DNA of 64,000 nt from Fistularia commersonii (GCA_037954325.1 JBBMNZ010000007.1:11159001-11223000), one strand, 5' to 3'; counted from the stretch's first letter, positions 12,282-26,665 are shown. Notes: a model not told the origin generated them from the sequence alone. Program-made: numbers and translations.

Positions 12282-13369
12282 TCATATGGATTGGACCACC
12301 CCCTGACCACCCAGAGTCTTTCTCAATTCCTCCCTGAAAACCATACAACACTTTGCCTTTTCAGCATCCACCACTTTGTCCTTTGCTCTGACGTTGTCCT
12401 CTTGATCTTCATTGTCACCAGGGTCATCCTACAAACCACCATCCCTGCTGTCTGGTTACACTCTCACCTACAACTACTTTACAGTCACTGATCTCTTTCA
12501 GGTTACCTCATTTATACAAGATGTAGTCTACCTGCGTGCTCCTACCGCCGCTCTTATAAATGATCCCATGTTCCTGTCTTTTCTGGAAAAAAGTGTTCAC
12601 TAAAGCCATTTGCATCCTTTCTGCAAAGTCAACCACCATCTGTCCCTCTGAATTCCTATCCTGGATACCAAATCTTCCCATCGCTTCTTCATCCCCTCTA
12701 TTGCCTGTACCAACATGTCCATCTCATCTCATCTCATCTCTGGGGATATTCTGCACCACTTCATCTTACTTATTCCAGAGCTTCTCCTTCTCCTGAAACT
12801 CACATCACACTTGCGGGGCCTAACAAAATTGAGTATCACATCTTCAATTTCCTGTTTCAGACTCTATCTGACATTCTTCATTCACCTCCAGAACATTCCT
12901 AGAAAACTCCTTTTTAAGATAACTCCTACTCCATTTATCTTCCTGTTAGTACAATAATAGTACTACTTAAATCCTGCCCCTACGCTTCTAGCCTTACTAC
13001 CTTTCCACCTGGACTCCAGTTTATCCACCTTCCTTCTCTGCATCATGTCGACCAACTCTACCTTTTCTTATCATAGTCCTAATATTTAATAAGTATCTAC
13101 TCTCATTCCCAGTCTGTTTCCTCCTCTCTCTGCATCTGTACATGCCATCCTCCTCTCCTTCTTTGACCTACAGTAGCCCAGTTTCCATTGGTACCCTGCA
13201 GGTCATTGGTACCAGTTGGCGGTTGTTGTTAACCTAGGCCTCGACCAATACATTGTGAGATTATTAGCTTTGATTTGCATTTTCAGAAAAAATCATGCAA
13301 GCTAATGAACCTGGATGAAAAATCCATTTCGAGAGTCCCTATAAACACACATACATTCACATATATAGA

Positions 13370-13535
13370 TATATACAGGGTGGCTGTTGCTCTGTTGGTA
13401 GTGGGTGAAATCCCAGGTTGCTCCCCATGGTGATGGTTGACGCCTTGCAGTGCTGCTCTGCTGAATGGGTTAATGTTACCTGCTGTAATGTTTTATGTAA
13501 AGTGTTTTGAAATACCTGGTTAACTTGACACAACT
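13370..13535 (+). mobile_element. tRNA-type SINE remnant
   Basis: It begins with GGTGGCTGTTGCTCTGTTGGTAG and a degenerate B-box-like section, then GGTTGCTCCCCATGG, and ends with a TTTTATGTAAAGTGTTTTGAA tail. The order matches a common fish SINE, as do the copies at 31.0 kb and 57.1 kb in part. It is not a functional tRNA gene. Confidence 0.6.
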
Positions 13536-14214
13536 TACATTTGCCATACCATCTCTACACAAATGGGTAATTTAATGGGCAAAGCACTCAACCCTAAGGT
13601 GTCACATCAGCTTTTAAGAATGCGGGCGTGAGGTTACCAGGACTCAGCCTGCCGCTTTTTAAAAACCTTCAGACCTGGCCCACCTCAGTCACTTTCAGGG
13701 ACAACCGCTTGCGGAGTCTATTTCTACGGAAGGAGGGTTTTGCAAGCTGTAGCCGAACGAGACTCAAACACGGGTCGCTAGAAGCGCCAACTGTGATACG
13801 GGAAAATATTTTGGGGTCCTCGACCAAGCAGAATCTGGAACAACCTTGAAAAGATTCAAAGGGCTGCCTGGGGTCATTTGCAACTGAACATTGGTCAGAT
13901 CGACATGTTGTGAAATTTGAACAGACTCAGCAAGGATGCGTTTGACGGGTGGAAATAATGCATCTGTTTGAAAACACTTCGGGAACCAGTAGGAATGTGA
14001 CACAGCTCATTTCCCTGTAACTATATTTATTTATTTACCTTTTTATTTGGCCTTTTTTTTTTCTTTATTTATTTTTCATGAGTTTATTTATTGATTGATT
14101 GGATTTATTATGCAACAACTATCAGCTGGCAATGTCTTAGATGGAAAAGATCAAAAACTTGCTTGTTTTCACATTTTGCAAACATTTTGGCATCGGTATT
14201 GACCAGCCCTAGAT

Positions 14215-14365
14215 AGTCATTCATCCAGATATTCATTAATTCATTCATTCATTCATTTATGATCTATGCCTGCAGTGGATATGGATATGACTGCCAGTAA
14301 TGACAGGGCCACATTTAGAGAAAAATAACAATCCACTCTCTCATTTGCACATCATACTATGAGGA
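14215..14365 (-). repeat. Family A dispersed repeat fragment, reverse orientation
   Basis: It starts with an ATTCATTCATTCATTTATGATCT tail and continues through GACAGGGCCACATTTAGAGA and CACTCTCTCATTTGCACA, the reverse complement of family A. Confidence 0.6.
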
Positions 14366-15739
14366 GGCATTTAATGGGTGAAAATAAAATGTCTGCTTGA
14401 AAACATCATAGGAGCCGGTACAAACCTGGCTAATTTAATTATTCATTCATTTATTTATTTGTTGGTGTATTTATGTTTTTTTATGCAATTTACCTCTTAT
14501 CTCGCTGCTCCCATAGTGAAATGGTTGATCACCGCGGTGAATCCAAAACAATATTTCTTTAAAAAAAAAAAAAAAAACTATTCCTCTCACAACCTTGACC
14601 TTTTAAGACATCTACGTTGCAGACAGGCTGAACATTTCGCAACCCCCCCCCCTTCACTCCTCCCCTCCCCGCCCCCACTAGCTTTCCGGAGATATGTGAG
14701 ATTTTGGCGGGGTCAGGAGAGGGTACGACGAGATAGAAATCTAATTAGGTGATTGTGCTTGAGGGAGTTTCACTCACTGTTCAATAAACTCCCACGCGCC
14801 CGCTTCCCTCCTTTCTCATTTCCACTCTTTGCTTTCACTCCCTCTCTGTCCCTCTCTTCTCCCTCCCTCGTTCTCTTGGCTCATCCTGAGATACCCCCCT
14901 GCTGAGGGCACAGCTATAGAGCACAGATCAAGGCTCAGTCGCTTCAGACTCACATATTCATATTCCTTTAGAGGAGATTCTGTGCATCTGTCCCTTGTTT
15001 CGGGGGACAAAGCCGCCGCGGCGCGCACGGTCTCATTTCTTTGCTCATTACTGCTCCGCTTTCAGACTGTTACAAATCAAAAAAGGGCTTGAAAAGAGGT
15101 GAAAAGATTGGATGGGACCTGTTTATATGCAGCTGCATCATTCACTCATCAAGAGCTCGGCTGGTTAATGTGCAGTTTCTAGAGTTTCTTTTCCACTTCT
15201 CTTCCACCCAAGTAAACCTGAACCAGACAGAGAGACGGACGAGCAAAGTACGCTGCGCCAGTATTTTAGGCTAAATAGAACAATGTGATTGTTCCTTTTC
15301 TTCTCTGGGAGACCCGTGGGGGTGCCATGCACTTATTGGATGGAGGCTGTGCATCAGCTCCCGGCAAATGATTTTCTGACATAGAAAATGTATAAAACCA
15401 CATATAGAGCCAAAAAAAAAGAAAACTCGATTATTCATACATCATATAGAGACATGCAACCATTCACTCTCAAACACATTTTCACTCTAAATGCACCAAG
15501 AGCCTGATGAATAGTGAAGTTCTACTTAGTGACATATACTGACACATTAGACACCCCATTCTCGTCATTTTTCGAGGAACTGAGGACCATCATGTCTCGA
15601 TCATCATCAAATAAAAACAGAGTTTATATTTTCCACATCTCTCTGTTCCAAATCGTGTTCCTCCACTGACACTGCACCCGAAAATTTTCAGGGTTTGTCA
15701 GACTGTGACACAGGCTTTCAAAATACAAAATTCACCTTT

Positions 15740-15945
15740 TTATCAATGGTTCATATAGACACAAACAAGAGACATATTCACTCTCTCACTGAAACATCCT
15801 GATAATTTAGGGTTTCCCACTGCTGCATGTTTGCGACCATGGGTGAAGAACAGACCCCCTGTTGTAATCAAAACAGGGACCTCCTTGCTGTGAAGTAAAA
15901 GCGGTAATCGCTGCACCAGCATGCCATCCTGGACCCTGAATGCAT
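15740..15945 (-). repeat. Family A dispersed repeat fragment, reverse orientation
   Basis: TCATATAGACACAAACAAGAG and TATTCACTCTCTCACTG are followed by the head region (AACAGGGACCTCCTTGCTGTG, TAATCGCTGCACCA), reverse complemented. It abuts the LINE that begins at 15950. A shorter similar fragment lies near 15430-15490. Confidence 0.55.
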
Positions 15946-15949
15946 CATC

Positions 15950-17095
15950 CATCCATCCATCCATTTATCTTCCCCCGCTTATCCGGAGTCGGGTCGGGGG
16001 GGGCAGCAACGGGAGCAGTGAGACCCAGACCTCCCTCTCCCCGCCACATGGTTCAGCTCCTCTGAGGGGACCCCAAGGCATTCCCAGCCCAGCCTGGAGA
16101 CATCGTCTCTCCAGCGTGTCCTGGGTCTTCCCCGTAGCCTCCTCGCAGATGGATATGACTGGAATACCTCACCCGGGAGGCATTCAGGAGGCATCCTGAC
16201 CAGATGCTCGAGCCACCTCAACTGACTCCTCTCTATGCGGAGGAGCTGCGGCAATACTCAACACTCCTCCCGGGCGACTGGACTTCTCACCCTATCTCTA
16301 AGGGAGAGTCCGGCCACCCTGCAGAGGAAACTCATTTCGGCCGTTTGTATCCGCGATCTCGTTCCTTCGGTCACTACCCACAGCATGTGACCATAGGTAG
16401 ATTGACTGGTGAATTGAGTGCTTCGCCTTTTGGCTCAGCTCCCTCTTCACCATGACAGATCCCTGCAGACACCTCGCCTGTCGATCTCCTGCTCCATCCT
16501 TCCCTCACACGTGAACAAGACCCCAAGATACTTGAATTCCTCCACTTGAGGCAAATTCTCTCCATAAAAGTTAGGAACAGAATCGATGACACAAACTTTA
16601 GCCACAAACAACAGTCAGAACCTTTCCTTGGACGTTCCACATTCCAAGAGCCAGCTTCTGCAACCAAGGATCGGACCCTCAAGGTCCCCCGCTCCAGCCA
16701 CCCCCTGGCTCACACTGCACCCGACCCACTTGACCCTTCCTGTCGGTGGTGAGACCAGTGGAAGAGGGACCCATGTCGATCCTTCGGGCTGTGCCTGGCC
16801 GAGTCCCATGGGTGAAAGCCCAGCCACCAGGCGCTCACCACCGAGCCCCGCCCCCAGGCCTGGCTCCAGATTTGTGCCCCAGTGACCTGCATCCAGGCAT
16901 AGGAAAACTAGGTCCAACGTTTGTCTTCTTCATGGGAGGTCCTCTGGGCCACACTTTATCTGGTCCCTTACCTGGGACCTGTTTGCCTTGAGTGACCCTT
17001 CCAGGGGCATAAAGCCCCTGACAAAATAGCTCCCAGAATCACTGGGATGCGCAAACCCCTCCACCATGGTAAGGTGGCAGCTCACAGAGGGGTGA
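15950..17095 (-). mobile_element. LINE (family B) with a large internal deletion
   Basis: The low-coordinate end is the element's 3' end (CATCCATCCATCCATTTATCT, then the C-terminal coding part). The high-coordinate end carries the element's 5' leader (CCTGGCTCCAG, ACTTTATCTGGTCCCTTACC, CCTCCACCATGGTAAGGTGG). Most of the endonuclease and reverse transcriptase is missing; the junction falls around 16600. The same arrangement, with a different breakpoint, occurs at 19848-21225. Confidence 0.8.
15979..16254 (-). pseudogene. C-terminal tail of a LINE ORF2 protein
   Basis: The 91-residue frame contains IERSQLRWLEHLVRMPPECL, then LRGRPRTRWRDDVSRLGWEC, and ends in CCPPRPDSG. These are the terminal motifs of a widespread teleost LINE protein located after the reverse transcriptase. 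The frame stays open to the end of the C-terminus, but upstream coding is broken. Confidence 0.92.
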
Positions 17096-17596
17096 ATACA
17101 TCGTAGTAAATAAATATCCTTCAGTAAAATCAGTCATACCACAATGCAAACACTATCAAATTACTCAAAGAAGGATTAGGGCAGCATTTTCTGTTTTGAT
17201 TAAATCCCATGGCATATTTCATGCTTTTCTCTTTTCCGAGTAACTGTTTTGGAATGCGGGTGATATAGTCCATGGCACTTTTTAGTGTGAACATGTGTTT
17301 TCCCTTAAACAATCCTCTATAGCATTTTGTCATTGTGCCGGCTGCTTCCGAAGACACTTCCTGTGTCGCAGGTGTGACTAAGCCTGCTTGGTGCCAGCGA
17401 TGCCGCATCAACGCTCATGAACTGTTTATTCTGAAGGCCTGGCTGTGTCCTGGAAGTGTATTTGTCAGTGGCTAAGTCACAGTAATGCGTAGCCACCCCT
17501 CCGGCTCAATTTAGAGTGGTGTGCGGGGACAGAAACGAATTAGCCTGCCTCACACTGACAGGCAACTTTAGCTTAAAAGCAAAAGAATTTAAAGAT

Positions 17597-17620
17597 TTTT
17601 TTTTTTTTTTTTTTTTTTTA
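17597..17620. repeat. Poly(T) run
   Basis: About 24 consecutive T in otherwise unremarkable sequence (17096-17820), where no gene is visible. Confidence 0.9.
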
Positions 17621-17820
17621 ACTCGGGGCTTCCTTTCTCATTTTACAAAGTGGCCGTAATTGATGATGCTAAAAATATATATCTGTCTGTTGGTACATTA
17701 TTGATGGAGGTCATTGAGATGGTTTATGAGGAAAAAAAAGTCCAAAGCAAAATGTAGTCTATTCACTAAAAGTGTTTTTGTCTCATATGAACCAAGATCA
17801 TTGTTTTAAACAAAAGCAAG

Positions 17821-17831
17821 ATATATATATA

Positions 17832-17880
<49 letters not shown>

Positions 17881-18075
17881 GTGCATAACTGAAGTCTCCC
17901 TCTGAGCAGGGAGTCACCTGGCGCATCCCCATTATCACGTCCTCTCTCATTTCTCAGACATCTTTATCAGTAGATCCCAGCTTATGTGAGTGCGGCCTTA
18001 AAATTCAAAAGCACATTGAAATCAGGAATTCAGTTGAGATTGGTGATGGTGGTGTGTGTGTGTGTGTGTGTGTGT
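17821..18075. repeat. (AT)n and (TG)n microsatellites
   Basis: A short AT run at 17821-17832 leads into about 22 TG units to 17878. A second TG run of about 13 units is at 18049-18075, separated by about 170 bases of unique sequence. Confidence 0.95.
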
Positions 18076-18194
18076 ACGTGGAGGGGTAGCATTTTTAGCA
18101 ATCCTTCTGGGTAAATGCACCATTCTGATAAAATACATATTCAATCATTCAAAATCCAAATATATGTCCATCAGGGAGAGTGAGACCAGCACAG

Positions 18195-18910
18195 AAGACT
18201 AAGGAAATGTGTGTTTACACTGCGGTTAGTGCCTCCTCCTCACAGCAGGAAGGTCCTTGGTTCAATTCTTACACAGGGGGTTTCTGTATTCTCCCAGTGT
18301 CTGCATGGATTTCCTCCAGGTTCATGCATATTGGAGATCCATTATAGCCCAGATGTATGAAAGAGAGTGAATGATTGATTAATGTGAGAATGAGAGAGTG
18401 AATGCTTGCATGTATGGATGTACATAGTGTGAGAATGTGAGTGAATGGCTGTATGTCTCTATATGAAGTCAGACTGAAAGGTTGCGTGCCCGCTGAGACG
18501 TGTGAGAGAGAGTGGTAGCATGATTCCATATGACATGCGAATAAGAGAGTAAATTGTTGTATGTCTCTATATGAAGTCAGAATCACAGAGTGAAAGGTTC
18601 TATGTTCTTTCATATGTGAGAATGAGTGAGTAAATAGTTGCATGTCTACATGACATGTGAATGAGAGTGAATTGTTGTATGTCTCAATATGAAGTCAGGA
18701 TGACAGAGTAAAAGGTTCTATAAGATGTGTTCATGAAATCTATATATCTAAAATATATCTTAAATCTAAAATCATTAATCTATCTTTTAATTATCTCTAT
18801 CCTGTACTTGTTTTTTAATCGTCTCTCTATGTATATTTAAATTCATACTAACCCTCAGCCTTAGCCCTGAACAGGATAAGGTGTATAGATAATGGATGGA
18901 TGGACTGAAG
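18195..18910 (+). repeat. Family A repeat with internal tandem expansion
   Basis: The head (GTTAGTGCCTCCTCCTCACAG, GGTTCAATTCTTACAC) is at 18225-18280 and the tail (GAACAGGATAAGGTGTATAG, ATGGATGGATGGA) at 18870-18905. Between them the internal TGTATGTCTCTATATGAAGT section recurs, starting at 18456, 18564 and 18682, giving spacings of 108 and 118 bases. The copy is therefore about 0.7 kb long instead of about 0.36 kb. Confidence 0.75.
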
Positions 18911-19879
18911 AACTGCTGTGTTTAGTAGATTCAAAATATTGTGTTCACTTGCACTGCTAATCATACGAGTAAGTGAGATGACCACATGACGACATGAAAA
19001 AGCCCTCATGCTTAGATACCGTAGAGCTGCGTGAGCGGTAAACAAACCCAATTTGGTATCACGCGACGTCCATTTAGCGGCACTGACCGCGCCATTCTTT
19101 TCAACGCGCGGAGGGTTTATTTGTGTCTAGTTAATCATCGTCGACGAGGAACACGGGTCTATTAACCCCCGGGTTGAAAGACGCCGTGAATTATCCTCTA
19201 ATCACTTACACTGTGCAACTGGAGTGTGGAGTGCATCTCTGCTATTATCATTTAAACAATCAATTTATGGTCCAATGATAAATGAGGGACGCGGTATGTT
19301 TTTTAATTTTTTAAACATTTTTTTTTTACCCCCGAAAGAACAAGAATGAGAGCGAGATAAATGCAGAGGGCGAGGGATTACAGGAAAAGGGAGTCAAAGT
19401 GATGGATAGTGAGAGCAGGCGGAGGAGGCGGGGAGCCCAGAGAGAGAAAGGGAGGATGGAGGATGGGTTTGGTCCACTAAATAAAGCCGCGTTTAACATT
19501 TTTAAAGGCACCCTTACTCTTAATGACGTGACTGCTACCAACAGGCGGCAGGGAGTTTGATATATTCCTCCTAAATGTTATCGGAAATGGTGTATTAGTA
19601 AGAGCAGACAAAGGAATAGCGGGCCGCTTTTAATCATTTAGAGAAATGCCTCACTTACCGGTAAATCGTGGGCTGTCCGTCAACTCAGCTTGTAAAGGGT
19701 GTGTTTGAGCCCGATGGGAGGTGGGGATCAATCTGTTCAGGCTGATTTTGTGGGTCATATTCATCCATAAAAAGAGATTTTTGGTCATTTACCGGCAAGT
19801 TTTTGGTTTTGGATGAAAAAAGGGGGACTGAAGCCCTCCTATCGTACTATCCATCCATCTATCTTCCCCGGCTTATTGG

Positions 19880-20290
19880 TCACGGGGGCAGCAGCCGGAG
19901 CAGTGGGGCCCAGGCCTCGCTCTCCCCCGCCACATGGACCAGTACCTTGGGGGAGACCCCGAGGTGTTCCCAGGCCAGCCTGGACACGTAGTCTCTCCGG
20001 CGTGTCCTGGGTCTTCCCTGTGGTCCCCCTCCCAGATGGATATGCCTGGAATACCTCCCCCGGGAGGCGTCCAGACCATCCTGACCAAATGCCAGAGCCA
20101 ACTCATTTGATTCCGCTCTATGCGGAGAAGTCCGCATATCTCCAGACACCGCACCGATCCGCCAGTCGATCTCCTGCTTCGGCTTTCTCTCAGTTATGAA
20201 CAAGACCCTGAGATCATTGTACTCCTTCGCTTTGGGCAGGACCTCTTCCCCGACCCGGAGTGGACATTCCACGTGTTTCCTGTTGAGCAC
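19880..20290 (-). pseudogene. LINE ORF2 C-terminal fragment
   Basis: The frame contains VLFITERKPKQEIDWRIGAV, then GRPRTRRRDYVSRLAWEHLG and WAPLLRLLPP. These follow the order of the family B LINE C-terminus seen also at 15979-16254. The region between them, normally including a zinc-knuckle-like part, is shortened. Confidence 0.88.
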
Positions 20291-20374
20291 GATGGTCTCG
20301 GATTTGGAGGTTCAGATCCTCATCCCACCCCCTTCACATTCGGCTGCGAATCATTCCAGAGAGAGCTGGAGAGT

Positions 20375-20592
20375 TGCAGACCAAGCTGCACTGAAACGTA
20401 TTATTGCACTTCCACTGTTCTATTGCGATGTTTATATTCATATCTATAATCATATTTATAACAATGGTTACACTCTTTTACCAGCACATATCCCAGTGCA
20501 CTGTGGACAACAAAGTAGGAATTCTACTGTACAGGGAATAATGTCTCTACACTGTACATGTGAATGCTTTGAATCTTGAATCTTGAATCTTT
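20375..20592 (+). repeat. Repeat 3' end with a TTGAATC tail (family C, copy 1)
   Basis: GTTGCAGACCAAGCTGCACT, ATTATTGCACTTCCACTG, GTACATGTGAATGCTTTGAATC and three TTGAATC units match a second copy at 61105-61256 in the same orientation. The tail is typical of a LINE 3' end. It sits inside the family B LINE at 19848-21225. Confidence 0.75.
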
Positions 20593-20767
20593 TGACTACT
20601 TCAGCAACTTCAACCCTGGAAATGGGTGTGTCTGATGCAGAGTCCCCTGGATCTGCTTCCTCATTGGAAGGCGTTTCAACCAGGTTGAGGAGGTCGCAGA
20701 GGTATTTCTGCCAACAATCCACAATATCTCGAGTTGAGGTCAGCAGTGCCCCGCTCCCACTGTACAC
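20468..20767 (-). pseudogene. LINE ORF2 linker fragment upstream of the reverse transcriptase
   Basis: GALLTSTRDIVDCWQKYLCD followed by LLNLVETPSNEEADPGDSAS and SRVEVAEVVKRF matches the linker that precedes the reverse transcriptase in family B LINEs. The frame runs into unrelated sequence at the nested repeat tail (HSHVQCRDIIP onwards). Confidence 0.85.
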
Positions 20768-21439
20768 AGTGTTGACGGAGCACTGGTTCCCCTTCCTGAG
20801 CCGCTGGATGATGGACCAGAATCTCCTCGACGCCCCATGAAGTTGTCTTCATGATCTCCCCAAACTCCTCCCATGCCCGAATTTATGCCTCGGCAACCAC
20901 CGAAGCCACATGCCGCTTGGCCTGCCGGTACCTGTCAGGTGCCTCCGGAGCTCCACAGGCTCAGTTTGACGGCATCCATCACCAACTGAGTCCACCGGTG
21001 GATTTTAGAGCCTGGCTCCAGGGTGGACGCTGGTGACCCGTGTCCAGGCATGGGAAAACTGCATTCAGTGATTGTCTTCTTCATGAGGGTTTTCTGAGCA
21101 ACACTTTGTCTGGTCCCTCACCTAGGAGCTGTTTGCCCCCGATAACATAGTTCCCAGGATCACTGGGATACACAAATCCCTCCACCACGGTAAGGTGGAA
21201 GATCACGGAGGTCCTCCCGGAACTTTTGATATAATTTTGCATCTCGTTGCAGATCATTTTACAGTGGTGAAACCAGGCTATCGCATCAGTCTCCTGAAAT
21301 CATTCATCATTAACTTTAGTGTCTATTATTCTATAATTACACAGCATAAATAGATGGGACAATCTAACGCTATGTTACATCATTAGCTGGCATTGCACCA
21401 TTAATTCAAGGCATCATTTGGCTAATATGACTGATTATA

Positions 21440-21815
21440 GGCACCCCATTTGGTATCATGTGGAGGTGGTGTGGTGGTCATGTCCCTGGTTGGATTCCGC
21501 CAGAGGTCTTTCTGTGAGGAGCCTCCATGCTCTCCTTACCTTTGGGAAGTAATTGAAGTTGTACAAGCCACAATCCAAAAATTCCAAGGTTCATTGGAGA
21601 TCCCAATTAGCCCAGACAAATGAGAGGGTGAATGGTTGGTCATCTCTTTATAACATGTGAACGAACGATTGAATTATTATCTGTCTAAATATAGCTCTGC
21701 GATCAACTGGTGACCTCTCTGGGGTGAATCCTTCCCCTAGCCCAATGACAGCTAGGATAGGCTACATACCCGATACCCTGAGTGCATATCAGACAATGGA
21801 TGGATGGATGGATGC
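21440..21815 (+). repeat. Family A dispersed repeat, near full length
   Basis: Head (GGTCATGTCCCTGGTTGGATT, AGGAGCCTCCATGCTCTCC), middle (CCAAGGTTCATTGGAGAT, GGGTGAATGGTTGGTCATC) and tail (CAATGACAGCTAGGATAGGCT, ACAATGGATGGATGGATGGA) are all present. It is the best reference copy in the window for the family. Confidence 0.8.
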
Positions 21816-23459
21816 ATGTTCACCCTATCAGTTATTCTACAGTGATGAGATAACAGACTTGACTTCGGCTGAAGTCTCAAGTCAGGCGTTCGAATCGAGG
21901 CTGGCGAATCTCAAAAAATGGCAAATAATCCAGAAACCTGGGATATCAGGTACTGGAGTCCCAATCTCCTCTGGTGTAATCCCAGATGAGTTGTAATACT
22001 CCTCCTTAATCACCGTCTCCTCACACTCATCCTGTGGGAATCTTCTAAATCTTCATCAAAGAAAATCTTTTGACAACATACCAGCATAAGAAGTGGGCGG
22101 AGAACTGCTGCCTCTGGCACTGTCATCCTTACTGACATAGAGCTTAGCAGCTTTAATTTACCCTCATTTCTGAGACGGCATGGTTTCGTATTTCACGTCA
22201 CCTGGTGTTCAGGGGGACGGCACGAGTCCAGTCAAAGTCGAATTCCAAAAGACGTTCATAACTCTATCTGGTAAGACTTGACATTAACATCAATTGCACT
22301 GTTGACTGTTTGTCCTTGGAGGAGAACTGCAACATCACGGAGGTGACCCATTTTCGTCAAACCATCACTTTTTTAGGCCGGAGTCATATTTCATGCTGCT
22401 TTCAGGACAAGGAAAGTTCATATGAATAAGCAATCAGGAAAATGAAAAGGGAAAAAATGGGTGGCCTTGTTTGATGTCTGCTGACAGAGGAAACGGGGCA
22501 TTTATAAGCTCGTGGTTTGACATTGTCTGCAGAGTAATAGGATAAGAGGAGGCTGAACGGTCACCGAGAGACCTCCGTTAAAGTGAAAGTCTCTCCGGGG
22601 ACTGTTTGATGTCGTCCCGCGCTGAATCCTATCTCACCTTATTGTGTCTACACATCGCTCTGCAAATTGGATCATTTTTGTCTTCGAATTTGAATCACCT
22701 GTGGTTTCTGGCTTCATTTTTACGAACCTGGAATCATCTTCATGCTTGATTTTGAATTTGTTGATGATTTAGGTTTGCATGAATGCATTTTTTTTTCCCA
22801 ATTTTGGTCAAATGTGTAAAATGTGTAAGGATATCTATATTCTGCCATGAAACTTTTTATTAAAAAACAATGAAATCTGACATAAAACACACAAATAATG
22901 AATGGGAGGTTATCATAATTAATCATGATTAATCCACAGCAGCCCTCTGATTAATTCAATTTAAATCATCTAACAGAAATTGCTTCATCGTGCAAATCAA
23001 TCAATATGGATTAAAGCTTTTAATTTCCAAACTTTTTTAATTTTACCTATATATATATATATAAACAATTTAAATTACATTTATTTAAAAACAATATATA
23101 TATTGAAGCTCACAGAGGGAGGACTGTGTAATTTATTTTTTTCTGATCTTCAATCCCGATTTGGAAGGCGTTTTAGGATGATTTTTTTACCTTATGTATT
23201 CACAGTGCTAGTGTCAGCTTTCTTAATAAACCCCCCACTAATCTCCATTTGACCGTAGCCCTTTCAAACTGCACTTCCACAGGACGCGTCAGAGTATTTT
23301 GCATCCAAACCGTCTTCCTTGACCTCACACCACCCCCTCATGAAACAAACATCGGAACTGTAAAGTGAAAAGTGTTTTTCATATTAATGTTCTTGCTTCC
23401 ATCAAAGCGATCTAAGTTGAAAATCTAACCTCTTAGCAATTTTATTTTTCTTTCCCCAG

Positions 23460-23577
23460 TTGATTCACACCATCAGCGTAGTGGATAAAGATGAGCCACA
23501 GTCTGGACATAATTTTTACTTCAAGCTGGCCCCCGATGCCTCCAGCAATCGGCATTTTACCCTCTGGGATGTCAAAG
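23460..23577 (+). CDS. cdh22: Cadherin-22-like exon: start of the EC5 domain
   Basis: The exon is 118 bases, preceded by TTTCCCCAG and followed by GTGAGA. It starts in phase 0 and ends in phase 1. It encodes LIHTISVVDKDEP, then HNFYFKLAPDASSNRHFTLW. The DKDEP motif is the calcium-binding signature of a cadherin repeat, here the last one (EC5), which sits nearest the membrane. A 118-base exon at this place is the usual size in type II cadherins. Classical type II cadherins are single-pass adhesion proteins that bind the same molecule on neighbouring cells. Naming as cdh22 rests on all four exons together, especially the tail; another type II paralogue is possible but less likely. Confidence 0.9.
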
Positions 23578-26515
<2,938 letters not shown>

Positions 26516-26665
26516 ACACGACCGCCGGCATCCGCACCCAGCGGTCGGGCTTCAACCGCCACGAGCAGAGCGTGTACTTCCTGCCCATCACGGTGGGCGA
26601 CAGCGGGCCCCCCTCCCTCAGCTCCACCAGCACACTGACCATCCACATCTGCGGCTGTGACACAG
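26516..26665 (+). CDS. cdh22: Cadherin-22-like exon: end of EC5
   Basis: The exon is 150 bases and phase 1 at both ends, with acceptor AACTAG and donor GTGAGG. It encodes TTAGIRTQRSGFNRHEQSVY, then FLPITVGDSGPPSLSSTSTL and TIHICGCDT. The GDSG and LTIHICGCD stretch is the conserved end of the membrane-proximal cadherin repeat, with its cysteine pair. The exon is notably GC-rich against AT-rich flanks. Together with the following 102-base exon it makes 252 bases, which is the length of a single exon in several vertebrate type II cadherins, so an extra intron (26666-26894, 229 bases) seems to split it. Confidence 0.95.

Larger units (their letters stand above)
10853..13195 (-). mobile_element. 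RTE-like LINE, nearly continuous but frameshifted
   Basis: Read on the minus strand, this is a non-LTR retrotransposon of about 2.3 kb in 5' to 3' order: a decayed endonuclease part (about 13190-12300), a linker, the reverse transcriptase (about 11835-11180), and the C-terminal part ending near VRWRRLIRC at 10880. The 3' end matches CAACAG...GGAGAAGAAG-like ends at 46.6 kb and 63.2 kb. Frame changes between about 11180, 11412, 11835 and 12006 show it is dead. The clade assignment is from recalled protein character and is not tested. Confidence 0.88.
19848..21225 (-). mobile_element. LINE (family B), internally deleted and with a nested repeat tail
   Basis: The 3' end is at about 19848 (CCATCCATCTATCTTCCCC) and the 5' leader at about 21190 (TCCACCACGGTAAGGTGG). 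Coding remnants of the C-terminus (19880-20290) and of the linker ahead of the reverse transcriptase (20468-20767) are present; the reverse transcriptase core is gone. A different repeat end (20375-20592) sits between those two parts. Confidence 0.8.
1..23459 (+). other. Upstream sequence, inferred to be one long cadherin intron
   Basis: No open stretch here resembles the EC1-EC4 cadherin repeats, and the first recognisable exon begins at 23460 directly after a pyrimidine-rich tract ending in AG. I infer this stretch is the last part of an intron over 23 kb long. It is dominated by repeats listed separately. Long sections such as 971-1852, 2236-2870, 3090-4430, 4700-6185, 7030-9035, 9960-10850, 14370-15740 and 21816-23459 hold nothing I can name beyond short homopolymers and low-complexity runs. 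A very small exon could have been missed by eye. Confidence 0.6.

Noticed and set aside
13370..13535. Possible tRNA gene (B-box-like sequences here, at 31.0 kb and at 57.1 kb)
   Set aside because: No cloverleaf could be drawn and the bodies continue into SINE sequence, so these are tRNA-derived SINEs.
15950..21225. Segmental duplication joining the two LINE copies
   Set aside because: Flanks of the two copies are unrelated and their internal breakpoints differ, so they are separate insertions.
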